From assembly GCA_963682175.1 (NCBI GenBank), contig OY821777.1:3861501-3925500 (forward strand): a stretch of 64,000 nucleotides of DNA, written 5' to 3'. This DNA comes from Triglochin maritima (taxonomy: Eukaryota > Streptophyta > Magnoliopsida > Alismatales > Juncaginaceae). The position numbers and the translations under genes are program-made. Positions 11,959 through 24,604 of this stretch are shown here, piece after piece (the first letter of the stretch is position 1; each line of letters starts with the position of its first letter). Under the pieces are notes generated by a model. The model ran no database searches. It saw only the letters and a program-made list of their open reading frames with translations, and was not told where the DNA came from.

Positions 11959-12250
11959 TATGGTTTAGAGGGGAAGAAAGAAAGCCGGAATAGGTTCACA
12001 GGTACGCTTCCTCCGTTCACAGGTAATCCAACGAGAAAGAAAGCGAGACTCTCCCTTTTTCGGTCTGGATATTTTGTATCTACCTCAGTATCGGAACTGT
12101 CGTTCGTGGGGTGTCTGTCGCTGTCTTATCAGGAAAGCAATCGTCGTTCTTCGAAAACCGTCAAAAAAATAATTTAAAACACAATTTAAGGCGCGTTTCG
12201 AAGGGGTGACATGACAATCCGACTAGACGCTGACTCGACAACTTTTTGGG

Positions 12251-12270
12251 TGCCACATAGGACGCGTCAC
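12251..12270 (-). repeat. Right terminal inverted repeat core of the MULE
   Basis: Inverse partner of 7888-7907. The adjoining outer bases GGACACCCGCGTCC also form a small hairpin-like repeat. Confidence 0.7.
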
Positions 12271-12307
12271 GGACACCCGCGTCCGTGTATAACGACCCAA
12301 AAAATTA

Positions 12308-14095
12308 ACAAAGTAGACATGTTTTTTGAAAAGAATAACAAAAGGTTTGTTAGAAAATAGTCAAACAACAGTTAATTTAGGAATTTTCTTCTAAGTTATA
12401 CGCTGTAAGATTCTCCAACCCATCACTAATTGTTTTTTAATTGAATACCCACACTTCAATCAGATTGAATATAATTTAGATATAAGTCAACCACTTTCAA
12501 CCAGAATTCACTGGCGTGCGAACTGATAAAGACTCTTCATCGAAGATCTACTACTATATATATTTTCATACTCGATCCGTTGAAAATGATTTGGTGATAA
12601 TTCCAATAGTCTCTCTGATCTCCCACGTATATTTAACACAGTGATGACCAACAATATCTCTCAAAATTTCCCGCTTATAGTTAATATATAGTTATAGTTA
12701 ATTAGGAGTGTAAACGAGCAGAGAGCAAAATTTCGAGTCATAAGTATTATCTTATGTTATTAACAAATACAAAAAAATAAGTATGATGGAGTAATAAAAA
12801 ATTCGAACGAACTATCAAATCTAGTATAAAAAAATTCGAGATCGAGCAGCTCGTTTATCGAACCAATTTTTAATTTTTTTTCCATTAAGATGTTTTATTT
12901 TCAAATTAAATTAGAATCGAACGTTTTTCGAGTCAAATCCGAGTCGAATCATTGAGCCACTGTAGTTAATATATAGATGAGGATTTTGAGGTTTGTTTCG
13001 ACAAAGCATTAAGATGCAAATTGTAGCTAATAAAGTGAACGACACATGACAACCCAAGAGTTGGAAAAGGATCTTGCTTGCAACTGATTTTCTCGAAGAA
13101 CGTAGTTAAGTTAAGCCGTTAAGGTCTTCAGATGCTAATAGTTTTTTGAGTTCACCGTATTTCTTGAGCCATGTGCAACTACTTCACATCTGCCTTCTTT
13201 TAGACGGCAAGCTTGTTTTTCACTGTGATAGGATAGAATCATGAAATTATATCACGTCAATCAAACCTAAATTTGTAGGATCATGAATATAAAAAGATGT
13301 CTCAACTATACCTAAGTTCCAATATCACCTTACCTCTACCTGCATCCATTTATTTATCAAAGAAAAAAGATTAGTTATCGTTAACTTTAAGATAAATGTC
13401 CCCACATTAATCAGCATCCAAAACATAGCACACTGCGCTCGCGAAAGAGATACCAGCATAATAATATATGCCAACCTTCAAGAAAGTGTTCTTAACCCCC
13501 TACAGATCGAAGACCTAATATTGGGGATTTAAGTAATGAATAACAATTGAAATTCATCTTGTAACGAGGTCGTCACAATCTGACACTAAGGGTCGGTTAG
13601 GATATCGATTCTAGAATTTGAAAAATAATAGAACCATCAATCCTCATCAGTTGTTCAGAACCTCAGATATAATCACACGTTTACATACAAAATTACCCAG
13701 AGGGGGACTTTGCTCCCAGGGTAAAGGGATTAATGTCATGATTTCTTTAAAAAATAGAGAATCCATTTTCACCAAAAATTGATTCTACATTGATTTCAAA
13801 AAAATTGATATTCTCACTTAGAATCGATTCCAGATATGCAAGTGTTTGGATGAAAATGATTTTATTTGAAGCCAAATTACATTCCAACATCATCATGTAT
13901 ACATACGAGAATCGTGTATAATAACATAATAACAAATTTGATTGAATATCTAAAATTATTTGCTACTAATTAACATATTCGAGACAATAGTTATGAAATT
14001 ACAATTACCATCTCGAATCGAAAAATAAACCAAAAATCCACATGCCATGTTGTTGTTTACCTTGAATACATGAATTACGTATTTATGTGGGAAAA
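12308..14095. other. Intergenic DNA with a possible decayed MITE-like repeat
   Basis: No coding sequence. The part at about 12705-12960 (GTGTAAACGAGCAGAG, then TCGAGATCGAGCAGCTCG and CGAGTCAAATCCGAGTCG) resembles the dispersed GTGTAAACGAGC-type repeats of plant genomes, which are usually attributed to non-autonomous hAT elements. I saw no intact ends. Confidence 0.45.
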
Positions 14096-14099
14096 TTAG

Positions 14100-14640
14100 A
14101 CAGACGGTCGACCGATAAAAGTTCGGTCGACCGGTATTGCAGTTTTACGTCCAAGACAAAGTGCCTTGTTATTTTCGGTCGATCGGTTGATGTCTCGACA
14201 TACTTGGACGCCCTGGACAAGGTGTCTGGACACGTCCAGTCGACTGGATGTTTTTAGTCGGTCGACCGTATCTGCATTTGGAGATCCGGGACAAGTACCT
14301 GGAAATTTTCGGTTGACCGGTTGGAGTGTTGTGACATTACCTGAAAATTTCAGGTCGACCAAAGGCGTACGACGTTGACCGGTGGAGCTCCGAATTGTGC
14401 TACAATTCAAATCTGGTCGACCATCCAGAACGGTTTTGCCCACGTTTTGCAGTTCTCTCCACCCCGTTTTTTGTGCAATTAATACTTGTATTGGCCTATA
14501 TATAAGAGCAATTTCGTCACCTTTTGTATTATCATCTACTTTGCATTTTGAGAGAGAGAGAGCATCATTGTGTGGATTCGATAGGAGCAAATTCAAATGG
14601 GTTTCTTCGTCGGTTGATTCGTGTGTTCTGTAAGCCTCTC
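14100..14640 (+). mobile_element. LTR fragment with GTCGACC motif cluster and TATA box
   Basis: CGGTCGACCG-like motifs occur at about 14105, 14123, 14175, 14238, 14259, 14307, 14350 and 14412. They are followed by a TATATATAAG box at about 14497-14506 and then an AG-rich transcribed-like leader. A cis-motif cluster followed by TATA fits an LTR U3-R order in plus orientation. No TG..CA ends or target duplication were identified. Confidence 0.5.
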
Positions 14641-15410
14641 TTGCAATTCGTTTCTTTATAGTAAATTTAGATTGTGTCGTCCGTGATTTTTACCGTATTG
14701 AGTTTCCACATTAATTTGTTGTGTTTTGCATGCTTGCGTGATTGGTTGATTGTGATTTGCATTATTTGTGTTGTTCTTCTTCAATTGGATTTGTTATTTC
14801 GTTCCGCTGCGTATTTTTGGATTGGTCTTATTTCTCAACATGCCCATATCATGAACCAAATTTGTTGTCAATAAAGTAATTAACAAAAAAACTCATACTA
14901 TAATAATTAAAAGTGGCAAAAGTCAAAATATATAATTTGTCATATGGTAAATATTCCATGTTGACGAGGGTAATATAGACATTTATTCCTAAAATACATG
15001 AATAATATTCTAGAATCAATTATTTTTTTAATTCGGGAAGAGAGAACTGTCAAAAGTACATTTTAAGGATTAGAATTAGATTTTTGATTTCAAAATCGAT
15101 TTTAGATGGTGTTGGGTTGCACTAATTCTCCTAATAGATTCTTGAGAATCTAATTTCAGAATCAATACCCAAACGCAACTTGAGACAATATTTTCCTTAA
15201 AAAAAGGAATGATAAAAAACTAATTAGTTCAAACTTTTGCACTATAGTCATTTTGTGTTCAAACAAATTGACCTTTACACGTTAAGATTTAAGACGCCAA
15301 ATTGCATCAGTAAACCTTGATCTTAATTAAATGCTGATTATTTGAAGTTCTAAAATCTACCGATCAAAATCCCGTCTTGGCTTGCACCACTTAACATGAT
15401 TGTCGTCGTA
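14641..15410. other. Intergenic DNA, no gene seen
   Basis: T-rich then AT-rich sequence without supported genes. The first part may be the 3' portion of the preceding LTR fragment. Confidence 0.5.
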
Positions 15411-15739
15411 ATACTAGTATCCAATTGATGAACAACGGCACAGAAGTAAGGTTGTAAACGGGTCGAGCGGGTTGGGGTGGGTTTTGAACCCACTGCTACC
15501 CAACCCATCTAAGGTTTGCGGGTCGGGTCGGGTGAATTTTTTTTAACCGCTACCCGACCCGCCTAAGATCGGGTAAACTGGTTACGCGGGCGGGGCGGTA
15601 CGGATAAACTGATTATGCGGGACGGGTTGATGGATAAATGGATTTTTAATATGTTTTTTTTTTCTTTTTCTGCATAACACCATAAATTAAAAACATGACA
15701 CATTAACACCTTAAAAACATGACCCATGTGATGAATACC

Positions 15740-15773
<34 letters not shown>

Positions 15774-16152
15774 CTTCAACTTTATAACACTATTAGTAAA
15801 TTAGGGATTAAATAATAAAGATATGTATATGATATATAAGTGTATATATATAATATTTATTATTTAATTTATTTAATTCTTATATGGGTAAACGGGTGGG
15901 TATAAAATACAACTGTTATCCGTCTCATTTATTAGTCGGGTAGGCGGGTATTCGAGTAGGTGGGTGGTGAATTTGATTTTTTACACCGCTCCCCGACTTA
16001 AACGGCTCGGGTTGACAGGTCACATACTTAATGGTGATCATTTACGGTCCTAAACATCAGTCCCATGAGTTGGGAACATCAGTCCCATGGGTTGACGGAC
16101 ACCATACTAGTATCCAATTGATGAACAACGGCACGGCAGTAAGGCTGTAAAC
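15411..16152. repeat. GGGTCGGGT-rich dispersed repeat between 49-bp direct repeats
   Basis: A 49-bp sequence (starting ATACTAGTATCCAATTGATG) occurs at 15411-15459 and again at 16104-16152 with three differences. Between them is a stretch rich in GGGTCGGGT, ACCCGACCCG and GGGCGGG, with a TA repeat near 15745-15772. This is the style of common plant non-autonomous elements, and a similar block is at 59486-59915. The direct repeats are too long to be target duplications, so a local tandem duplication is likely. Further copies of CATCAGTCCCATG-type phrases follow (16045-16230). Confidence 0.65.
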
Positions 16153-17400
16153 ATCAGTCCCATGGGTTGGCAGACACCATACTTAATGGTGATCATTTAC
16201 AGTCCTAAACATCAGTCCAAAGAGTTGGGAACTCTGATCCACATGCACATGATCACCATTAAGTAACATCCCATAGTTTGTTTCTATGGAAACATAGATG
16301 GTTTCGCATGTGAAGAAGCATATATCGGTTAATAGGAGCTTCGATTGCATGCAAAACTTTCCTGATTGTGCGTTAATTATTTAATCCACACGCTTATTCC
16401 ATATTTGTTTAAAAAAATACACCAGTTAAGTTGGTATCCCAATAATTAATATTATTGCATCTCATTTTCCCATGTGTCACTTGTCAAACAACTATCACAG
16501 TTCCTTGTGCTTCCACTTCTGCTAATCCTTACATGTCTCTCTGCAACTTGATGGTTGGAATTTATTTACCGAAAAAGGTAATTACAGGTGAGATGTCTAC
16601 TTGGGATGAGAATATTGGCCCATGAGATAAGAGCCAGTAATTATTTGTCCCACTCGCTTTCGATAGAAAATATTCTTCTATCACACTCTCTAATGGCAAT
16701 AATTTCAGGTAGGGGTGTCAATTTTGCTACTCTCCGTTAAAATTTGCGTTTTGAGCTGTCATTTCTTTTCGTCCGTTTCCATATTTTTGTGTTGTGGATT
16801 TGCACCCTATCTCCAAAAAAAAGATCGACTAGTGAAAAAAGAAGTCTGTATATATAACTTCGGTATGATTATATGATCCATAAGTTTCATGTTTTATATA
16901 ACACTATATAATACTAGTTGTATGAATTTTCATGATAACTAACACCAGTTTTGGTAAGAATCACAAGTCTATATGCATGAAGTATGTAAAAATGAGGCGA
17001 AATGTCGACCATGCAAAAATTTATTACATCAAGATTATGGTTGAGGGTAGTTTCCCATTGTTCCATGAGATCCTTGCGGAAGCAGAAGAAATAGTATAAT
17101 TAACACAATCTTGATGACCATCTAAGTAACAAAAGATTCTTCCAACAATTAGTAATTGCTAGTACAGTCTACATGACCAAATCTTGGTCTGCTAGCAAGC
17201 ATCGATTAGCAGAGGATCAAATCCTTTTTAGCTCGATTAAGTAATTAGTTAAGTAGTTGGTCATCCGGTTGTGGTCATTCCCATGATCAGAGTTTAAGAA
17301 TTAAAACACTAAACTAACAAACGAACACCTTGAACTTGCCCAACGAAGATTCATGGAATCAAGGTTTTACATTCCACAAGTTAATTTTACATGACCATCC
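16153..17400. other. Intergenic DNA, no gene seen
   Basis: AT-rich sequence downstream of the minus-strand phosphatase gene. Apart from the CATCAGTCC repeats at its left edge I see nothing in it. Confidence 0.5.
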
Positions 17401-17401
17401 A

Positions 17402-17584
17402 CTAATTACAACCCAACCTACATAATTTCTTGTACAATTGGTAAAGAACAAAGGCACAAATCAATGCAAACGAAAGTACGACCAAAAAGAGAAAAAAGAA
17501 AAATAGTTTCCAGGGCTCTTGTTCTTCTCCGGTCTCCATCTTGTTTTTAAAGGGAATCCTCACATGAATTTCATTGTCATACAT
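17402..17584 (-). CDS. Small open frame for a 60-residue single-pass membrane peptide (doubtful)
   Basis: The frame begins 51 bp after the phosphatase stop codon, on the same strand, so it probably lies in that gene's 3' UTR. It encodes a charged N-terminus (METGEEQEPWK), one strongly hydrophobic segment at about residues 28-48 (LFFFFLFLVVLSFALICAF) and a basic tail (LYKKLCRLGCN), a plausible type of small membrane protein. No family is recognised. A 60-codon frame can occur by chance in T-rich DNA, and plant mRNAs are rarely translated past a stop, so this is only a candidate. Confidence 0.2.
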   Translation of the reverse strand: MYDNEIHVRIPFKNKMETGEEQEPWKLFFFFLFLVVLSFALICAFVLYQLYKKLCRLGCN

Positions 17585-17635
17585 GTCCCAACATTAACCA
17601 ATGATGATGGATTATCTCTAAATCAAGCCCGTCCA

Positions 17636-19702
17636 CTAGTGACAAAGACGCTTCCAATCAACCAGACGATGTAGAAAGTCCATCACCTGCGCAAAACCCA
17701 GATCCAATCAGCTTTGAAATTAGAACCAACATGTCTTGAATGACACATTTAATGGAACAAGATAAAATGGTCCCTAGAGGACCACCTTGTTGACCGACCC
17801 TATTGTCTTCAATAGAAACAACCATCTTGGTTATGTTCCAAATGTATCACTCCAAATCCAAAGCTAATCCCCAATTGCCTACCTCTGATGGCTCTTGAAG
17901 TGTGTAAGAAGCTTTTGTGTCCTTGGCAAACTTAGACACGAGAATTCCAAATCCTTGTCCTCGGTCGCGCAAGACCTTAAATGCATCCTCATCAGTACGA
18001 TCATCTCCAATGTATACCGGCAAAACGTTGTTGCAATTTGCATAACCTGTAGCATCACAATCAAAATTAATTACCAAAATTCTACTGATCCTCAAATAAT
18101 TAAATAGATAAATAAAAAAGCTCACCAAGTGACTCCAAAAGAAACTCAAGGGCCTTGCCCTTATCCCACTTAATGGCTGGTCGGATCTCAAACACCTACA
18201 AGAAAAAAAAAAAACAATGTCACAAACCATTGATTTAGTTTAGTTTAGACTTTACAAACTTTGGATGGAGTATTTGCTTGTAACACACTAGAGTTTTGGA
18301 TATAGGGTTTGAAGGGCTAACTAACCATCCTCCCTTGTGTAAGTCTTAACTTGGGGTAGTCTTTGAGCACTCGCTTGACCTGTTCGGCCAGCCCAGTCCA
18401 TCTCTGTGGGCACCCATTTAAGGTAAATGAATGAGAACAAATATCACATCAACGATAACAAAAATAAAACAGACCAAAAAAATCCCAGAAAAAGAAAAAG
18501 AGAAGAGTTGTGGGTAAAGGTGGTCACCTTCTCATCAACACATCTGAAGTGAACCGACACACAAAACTTGTTATTCTCCACCTTAGACCCTGGAATGCTC
18601 TCCATCCTCTCCACTAACAAGTTGTACACCTGAAATACCAAAATATAATTAAACCCTTATCCTCCTAACAAAAAGTATATAATATAATTTTTTAAAGATA
18701 ATAAGTTTTACATACCTCATTGATCATTGGCAGGTACTCACTAGCAGGTTGGCACAACAGAGTCTTGGAACCCTTTGACTATAGGATGAAACCACACTAA
18801 TTAATTATGAACATAAAAAATATTTTTGATAAAATTAGGAGAAAAGTAATTAAGGACGCATACTTTGGTGAAAGGTGTCCTGGTCTTTGCAGGACCTTTT
18901 ATGTCCATGCCATGACTGCCGGCGTAGTACAGCTCTGCCAGTCTCACAAAGTCGTACACCTAAACCAAACCACAATTCAATTCAATTTAGTTCCACACAC
19001 ATTTTTATATATGTACTTAACACTTAGACAAATTAAAAAGTTAAAAAGAAAATTAAGTTTGTTAACTAACCTTGTCTCTGCACCTCCCACTAACAATAGC
19101 AGTGGGGAAGTAAGTGGCAACGTCCCTAACGGCAGCTCTCATCTGGTAATTTATCCCAACCAAACATGTTCAGTTAAATACCGACCAGACATGCATAATA
19201 GCACAAACAGAAACGGAAACTACTTACCGAGTCGGACATAAAGGCCCGGTCCGGGTCGTCGACGATGGGAGAAAGGGTGCCATCATAGTCAAGGAACATC
19301 ACGATTTGCTTCCCTTTCGACGCGTCTACAATCTCCTCGAACATTCCCAACGCCGACGGATGTTGTTTCTGACAAATAAAATGTCGTGTTAACATTACTA
19401 AAGAGAAAAAGAAGAGAAAACTTAATTCGAATTGTTAATTTTTGTTGTTTTAATACCACCCAAGTGGACTGCTCGAGCGTCGCGGTGGACTTGACGTGTG
19501 TCGGTGAAGTCGCCTTCATCGAGTCCACCCACATATTGATTCTACCACCGTCGCCACCGCCACCGCCACCACCAACGTCAATTCTTTTTAGGAGTTTTCT
19601 CTTGATGGATCCTCCCCGAAGCGGTAAATAACCGAACAATGGGGAGGAACTCTTCATCGCAACCGCCACCGCCTCCTGTACTACCACATTTTGCTTCGTC
19701 AT
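17636..19702 (-). CDS. TPP: Trehalose-6-phosphate phosphatase, complete, ten exons
   Basis: Dephosphorylates trehalose 6-phosphate to trehalose, ending the two-step trehalose pathway and lowering the T6P sugar signal. Exons on the minus strand: 19702-19457, 19368-19228, 19142-19071, 18959-18864, 18778-18716, 18629-18528, 18403-18326, 18195-18126, 18046-17883 and 17686-17636. All introns are GT-AG and the phases join to a 360-residue protein, the usual size for plant TPPs. Haloacid-dehalogenase phosphatase motifs are intact: [10 protein letters not shown] (nucleophile and acid Asp), SGRCRDK, and [10 protein letters not shown] (metal-binding acids). TPP-typical sequence also includes [20 protein letters not shown] and the terminal [11 protein letters not shown]. 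The variable N-terminus (exon 1) has a short poly-Gly tract from a GGC/GGT-type repeat at about 19550-19575. The start is the first in-frame Met, about 110 bp below a TATA box. No defect was seen. Confidence 0.95.
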
Positions 19703-19811
19703 TTTTGTTGAGTTTTTTTCTTCTTTCCAGAAAGGAGTTGATTTGAGTTGATTTGATGGTTGTGGAGGAAAGGTGAGGGAGTGTGAGAGTGCATGAGTGG
19801 GAATGGAGGTT

Positions 19812-19819
19812 TATTTATA
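19812..19819 (-). promoter_or_regulatory. TATA box of the trehalose-phosphate phosphatase gene
   Basis: TATAAATA on the minus strand, about 110 bp upstream of the ATG at 19702. This implies transcription starting near 19785 and a leader of about 80 nt. Confidence 0.6.
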
Positions 19820-19829
19820 GGTGGAATTG

Positions 19830-21190
19830 GAGCACAAATGGCATGGGCTGGACGGGCCAGTGCAGATCAAAAGGGCCCACCAGGAAGGCCCACCACCACC
19901 TTCCCACTACCACTCGGCACGGCCACTGCCATTTTTCTTTTCTTTTTCCTTATTATTATTATTTATTTATTTATTAAATTCTTGTTTTGATTTTGTAATT
20001 TTTGCTGGTCACATGTCTGGATTCTTCCGCCGTCTTCTACGAATACCACGTGCCACGTTGCTGCCGCTACTGCATGGCATGGTAGGGCCCGCTTTCTTCA
20101 TGTTCACCAGTGACGTGTCACCTCTAAGATTGGCCTCGTTGGAAACCCGACCGGGTCCGGATCTATAAGATGTAAATGGATTCTATCTATATTAAAATAT
20201 ATTTTTATTGTTATGTTGAATTAATATTATTCTTAAACTCAAAGAAAAATGGCTTATCTGGTTATAATCATGCATTGCTTCTTTTTTTAAACTAATGTGA
20301 GAACTAAGTAGGGGAGGTAGCCAAATTTTGGTATAAATATATGAGTTCAACTTTCATTTTTAATAAATTTCAATTTTCCAATAAATTATAAGTTGATCTT
20401 TAGAACTTCATTCTTCCACTCCAAAGTTATTTTTGAATAAGGACGATTGAGATAAATTAATTTAACCTGGTTGGGTTGACTACTTACTTATCTTAGAGAT
20501 TGTTCTCATCAGTAGTCCAATAATGCCGTATTGTACAAACATGTAGAGGTTTGATGATTAAGGTTATTGAGCATTCCAAGTTTATTAATCACTTTAAGAC
20601 TTTAGGGACATTTGAAGCCTTTTAACAGTATGGCCAAGAGTCTCTTTCGATTTCTTATTTTAACAAATAAAGAAATAAACATGTTGTGAAACACATGTGA
20701 GAACTTCTGGGATTTAATACGACTAATTATATAAGAACTTAAAATTTATAAGAATTTAAAATCAAGAAACTGAAGTTTCATTAACGTCTTCCTCAAAATC
20801 AATCAACCTCTCGCCTTGCCCTACATAAAATTTGAACGAAGATAAGAGAAAAGATCAGTGACTTGCGGGGTGTTTGGGCAGAAAATAATATTATATTTGT
20901 TCTAAGAATATGATATGTGTATGCAAAAATATTGTAAGTAATTTTAAAAACAAAAAATTTTTTTAAAAAAATCATTCATTGAACCACTTTTAAGTGATCG
21001 TAAAAGTTGCATCCACTGTTATTATGAGCCATCCAAAATCCAAATTGTCACACTAAGAGTCCAAGATAATTTCAAAGTCGTGTGCCTAAAAAATTCTGGG
21101 TAGAAGTCTTTAGCACTGCTATTTTATTATCTAATAATCTTCCTGATAGAAATGACTATATCCTTTTTATTCTTTATATAGAAGTTCCAT
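19830..21190. other. Upstream/intergenic DNA, no gene seen
   Basis: The first 330 bp include CACGTG-containing, GC-richer sequence (about 20035-20160) that may be distal promoter of the phosphatase gene. The rest is AT-rich with no supported feature. Confidence 0.5.
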
Positions 21191-21194
21191 GATT

Positions 21195-23520
21195 GATTCG
21201 AATGCTTTTTCTATCTCAGAGATTATATATGCATCCAGCAAATTTAGCCCAAAATCACCTCCTTGTATTTTCTTAGTGTACAGTTCTAAGCATAAATGGT
21301 ATAGATGTTATTTTCCACCTATAAATAAAATGTACATGTCTAGGTATGTGGTTATTTTTATGAAAGTATTCTTCCCTATTTTAAACTTGATTCTTTGTTC
21401 TTACCTCCTGAGCATGATACTTCTCATGTGTCTTCAATGAATGGATGACTTTTGAGGATGATTTTCTCAGTGGTCTTCCAATGATGATTCTCATTCTTCT
21501 CCCACAGTTGAGAAACTCATTTTGGGTACTCATGTTCCTATAGTTAATGATGAAAGCCTGATTACTCCCAGTGATGTTACTAAAGAGCTTAATCAGCACT
21601 CTTACTCTTATGATGATTTGTTGGATATGTCACTCTTACCTAGGGTACCTCCAATTGTGTCGAATTCTCCCTCCATGCCTATAAAGGATGATATATAGGT
21701 TGTGCAGGGCTTCCAGTTTCCAAGGAGAGCAACCAACCCTTTCTGGCGTCCTCTGTTGACCCTCTTTAGTCATTATCACCGTTGTAGTGGAAACTCCAAC
21801 TAATTCTTATGTACCATATGCTGACCCTCTTCATGATGATATGTTGAGTAACACCACTGCTACAGTGGAAATACAAACTAATTCTAATGTACCTTCTACT
21901 GCTTTTTAGTCCTTGCCCTTATATTGATTCTTCTTTTAGGCATCGTATGCTCACTAGAAGTAAATGTGAAATTAAGAAACATAATCCTAAGTATCTTCTT
22001 CATGTTGTCTCTGTCTCCCTCTTCTTGTGGAACCCTTTAGTGTAGAGGGGGCTCTACAACACAATGGGTGGAGAGAGGTCGTGCTTAAAGAACTTCATGC
22101 TTTGAAGGTCAAAAAAACATGGTCCTTAGTTCCTAGGCAAAGTGGTAGTCATATTATAGGTTGTAAATGGATTTTTATGGTTAAATTGAAGCTCGCTTGA
22201 TGGCTCCCTAAATAGGCTCAAAGCAAGATTAGTGGCTAAGGGCTATTAACAACAACATGGCATAAATTTTTAGAGACATTTTCTTCTGTGATTGCATGCT
22301 ACTATTAGACTTTTTTTGTCCCTTGCGGCTAATTGTAGTTGGTCTGTGGGACAATATGATGTTAAAAATGTTTTCCTTCATAGTGATCTCTCTGGGATTG
22401 TTTACATGTCCCAACCCCCTGGATCTAGGGATTCTACTCATCTCTCTTATGTTTGCTCTCTGCACAAAGCTATTTATGGCCTTAAATAGGCTCCTAGAGC
22501 TTAGTTTATCAAGTCTGGCCATTTCTTGTTTGCTAATGGCTTTTTTAAGGGTAAAGCATACCCATCATTGTTCATCTGTCATTAATCTGTTGGGTTCATG
22601 ATAATTCTCTTATATGATGATGATACGCTTATGACTTAGTTTGTGGACAACCTTTCTTCTTTCTTTGCTATGAAAGACTTGGGTGAATTGCTTCACTTCT
22701 TGGGTATACAAATCACCATGGACTCGAATGGGTTCTTCTTGGGCAATACATTTGCTAACTCTTCAAAAAGTAGATCTCCAATTAGCTAGGTTTCTTAGCA
22801 ATCCACTTCGATCCCGTCAAGCTTAAGCTCTGACGAAAAGTCTTACTTATGAAAATATCACTCTTTTTTGACACTTAGTTGAGTCATTACAATATATGTT
22901 GCTTACTAGACCTGATATTACTCATGTTTCTCATTATGTGTGTCAATATATGCATGCACCTACATTTTATCATCTCAGTCTTCTTAAGCATGTTCTTCGA
23001 TATTTAAATGACACTTCAACTCCATATAACAGCAAATCTTCTTTCACTCTTTATGCATTTGTTGATTCGGATTGGGCAGGCTGTGCGGACACAAGGCGTT
23101 CCGTATCCGGCTTCTTCACCTTTGTAGGCTCGAATTTGATTTCTTGGCGCTCCAAGAAGTAGCCAACCGTGTCTAGATCAAGCGTGAAGGCGGAATATAG
23201 GGTCATGGCAATCGCTACAGTTGAGTTAACTTGGCTCTCCTTTTTTGTTAAAAAATTTAGATATTAATATATTAAGACGCCTAAGTTGTTTTGTGATAAA
23301 ATGTCAACGTTGCGGATGTTGATCAACCCAGACTTCCATGATAGGAGCAAACACGTAGATTTGGACTATCATTATGTTGGTTAATGAGTTACATTGGGGC
23401 TTTCTGAGACCGCCTATATACCTTCAGCCTCCTAGTTAGTTGATCTCTTTACGAAATAACTCCCTAGGGAAACATTTTGGGTTTTCTTTGGCAAACTCGA
23501 CCTTTCTCTGCGGTCCAGTT
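21195..23520 (+). pseudogene. Ty1-copia polyprotein relic (integrase end, reverse transcriptase, RNase H)
   Basis: Recognisable copia segments in order: the integrase/linker region with CIFLVYSSKHKWYRCYFPP (about 21255-21330); the start of reverse transcriptase with HALKVKKTWSLVPRQ and GCKWIFMVKLK (about 22095-22195); YDVKNVFLHSDLSGIVYMSQPPG and AIYGLK (about 22357-22489); then TRPDITH and the RNase H stretch FVDSDWAGCADTRRSVSGFF (about 22900-23130) and SVKAEYR..A. Many stops and frameshifts interrupt it. Gag, the integrase core and the 5' LTR are missing or unrecognisable. It ends in a purine tract at about 23524-23532 next to the 3' LTR. Confidence 0.85.
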
Positions 23521-23532
23521 TGTAGGGGGGAG

Positions 23533-23940
23533 TATAAGCAGATCCCACCCAGCTCAAATAGAAGACCATAAGACTTGGGTGTATAGTTTCCTTAATGTAA
23601 TATAAGTGTATAGTTTCACTTTATACAGTTGTATAGTATTCCAATACACAAGTTTGTGCATGTACAAACTTGGGCGGATATGGTACACTTGATTACCCAA
23701 TTATGTTGGGATAATTGGGCCAACCGATTACCATGTAAATTCTTTATATATAGTGTGCTACAGTTGATGAAACCTAATCATTCGATTAAGGTTTTGACTT
23801 TTGACACAGCCCCAGTGTTCTCTACCACCATAGGGTTTTGAGTGTGTTCTTGAGAGATCCGAGTGTGCAAGAGGAATTGATCTCTTTTATTCCAATATTC
23901 TAGACCCTATCTAGCGTTTTCTAGTATCGCCTCAAAATGG
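23533..23940 (+). mobile_element. 3' LTR remnant of the copia relic
   Basis: It begins right after the polypurine tract AGGGGGGAG at 23533 (TATAAGCAG, probably mutated from a TG start). It holds a promoter-like TTTATATATAG at about 23741-23751 and continues to about 23940. The right end is approximate; no intact CA end with target duplication was found because the left LTR is missing. Confidence 0.55.
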
Positions 23941-24600
23941 TCACTAGTGTTTATACACACCAGGACAAGAAGGACATACCATGATAAGGCTTAACTTCGT
24001 TAGTTCATATGAGCAAGGTTTATGTACCTTCCTGCGATGATTAATATTATTAATGAGGCATGTTCTCGAATCTTAGCATACTTATTGTAAGTCGTAACAA
24101 GCAGATGCGGTGTTCTGCAATATTGCTGCAGTTGGAAATTAAAGTGAAGAAACACTCATTCATTATTCGGTACATTACATAGAGGTCAAAACCATGCAAT
24201 GCATTTTGACAACAACATGTATGGGTACGAACATGTCGCCGGAAAAAGACATCTATAATTGACATATACAAAGCTTTGAGTCCCCACTTTCGTGCATGTC
24301 TACACTTTGATATCGCCATCACCTTTCTTCTCACTCTCCTTTACGTTTAAGAGACTAAAGGTGATCCAATTATGAGTCATTTTTTTAGCGAAGTCGATGA
24401 AACATACTTGCAACTACTGGTATTTGATGAGTTTGTCTTGATCTGAAATTTTTCTTTCAATTAGCATATGAATTTTTTTATTTTTTTCTTTCTTTTATTG
24501 GTGTAGTTTGTAATGTTGCTCAGTATTTTTACACAAACAATATTGTATGATTTTAACTTGAAAAAACTACTTAATTTAGAATACATAAAACAAAAAATGT
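23941..24600. other. Intergenic DNA, no gene seen
   Basis: AT-rich sequence between the copia relic and the foldback repeat. Nothing is supported. Confidence 0.5.
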
Positions 24601-24604
24601 TTTG

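Larger units (their letters stand above)
7849..12298. mobile_element. Mutator-like element with FAR1-type transposase and PMD gene (both decayed)
   Basis: A 4.45-kb element defined by related ends. The subterminal GTGACGCG..TATGTGGCA at 7888-7907 matches the reverse complement of 12251-12270 at 18 of 20 positions, and both ends also share GGACGC further out. A 9-bp direct repeat AAAAAATTA flanks it (7840-7848 and 12299-12307), the usual Mutator target-duplication length, though low in complexity. Inside are two convergent broken genes: a FAR1/MULE transposase (plus) and a plant-mobile-domain gene (minus). Each has an intron filled with the same minisatellite. The ends are inferred from sequence comparison by eye; a shift of a few bases is possible. 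Confidence 0.7.
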
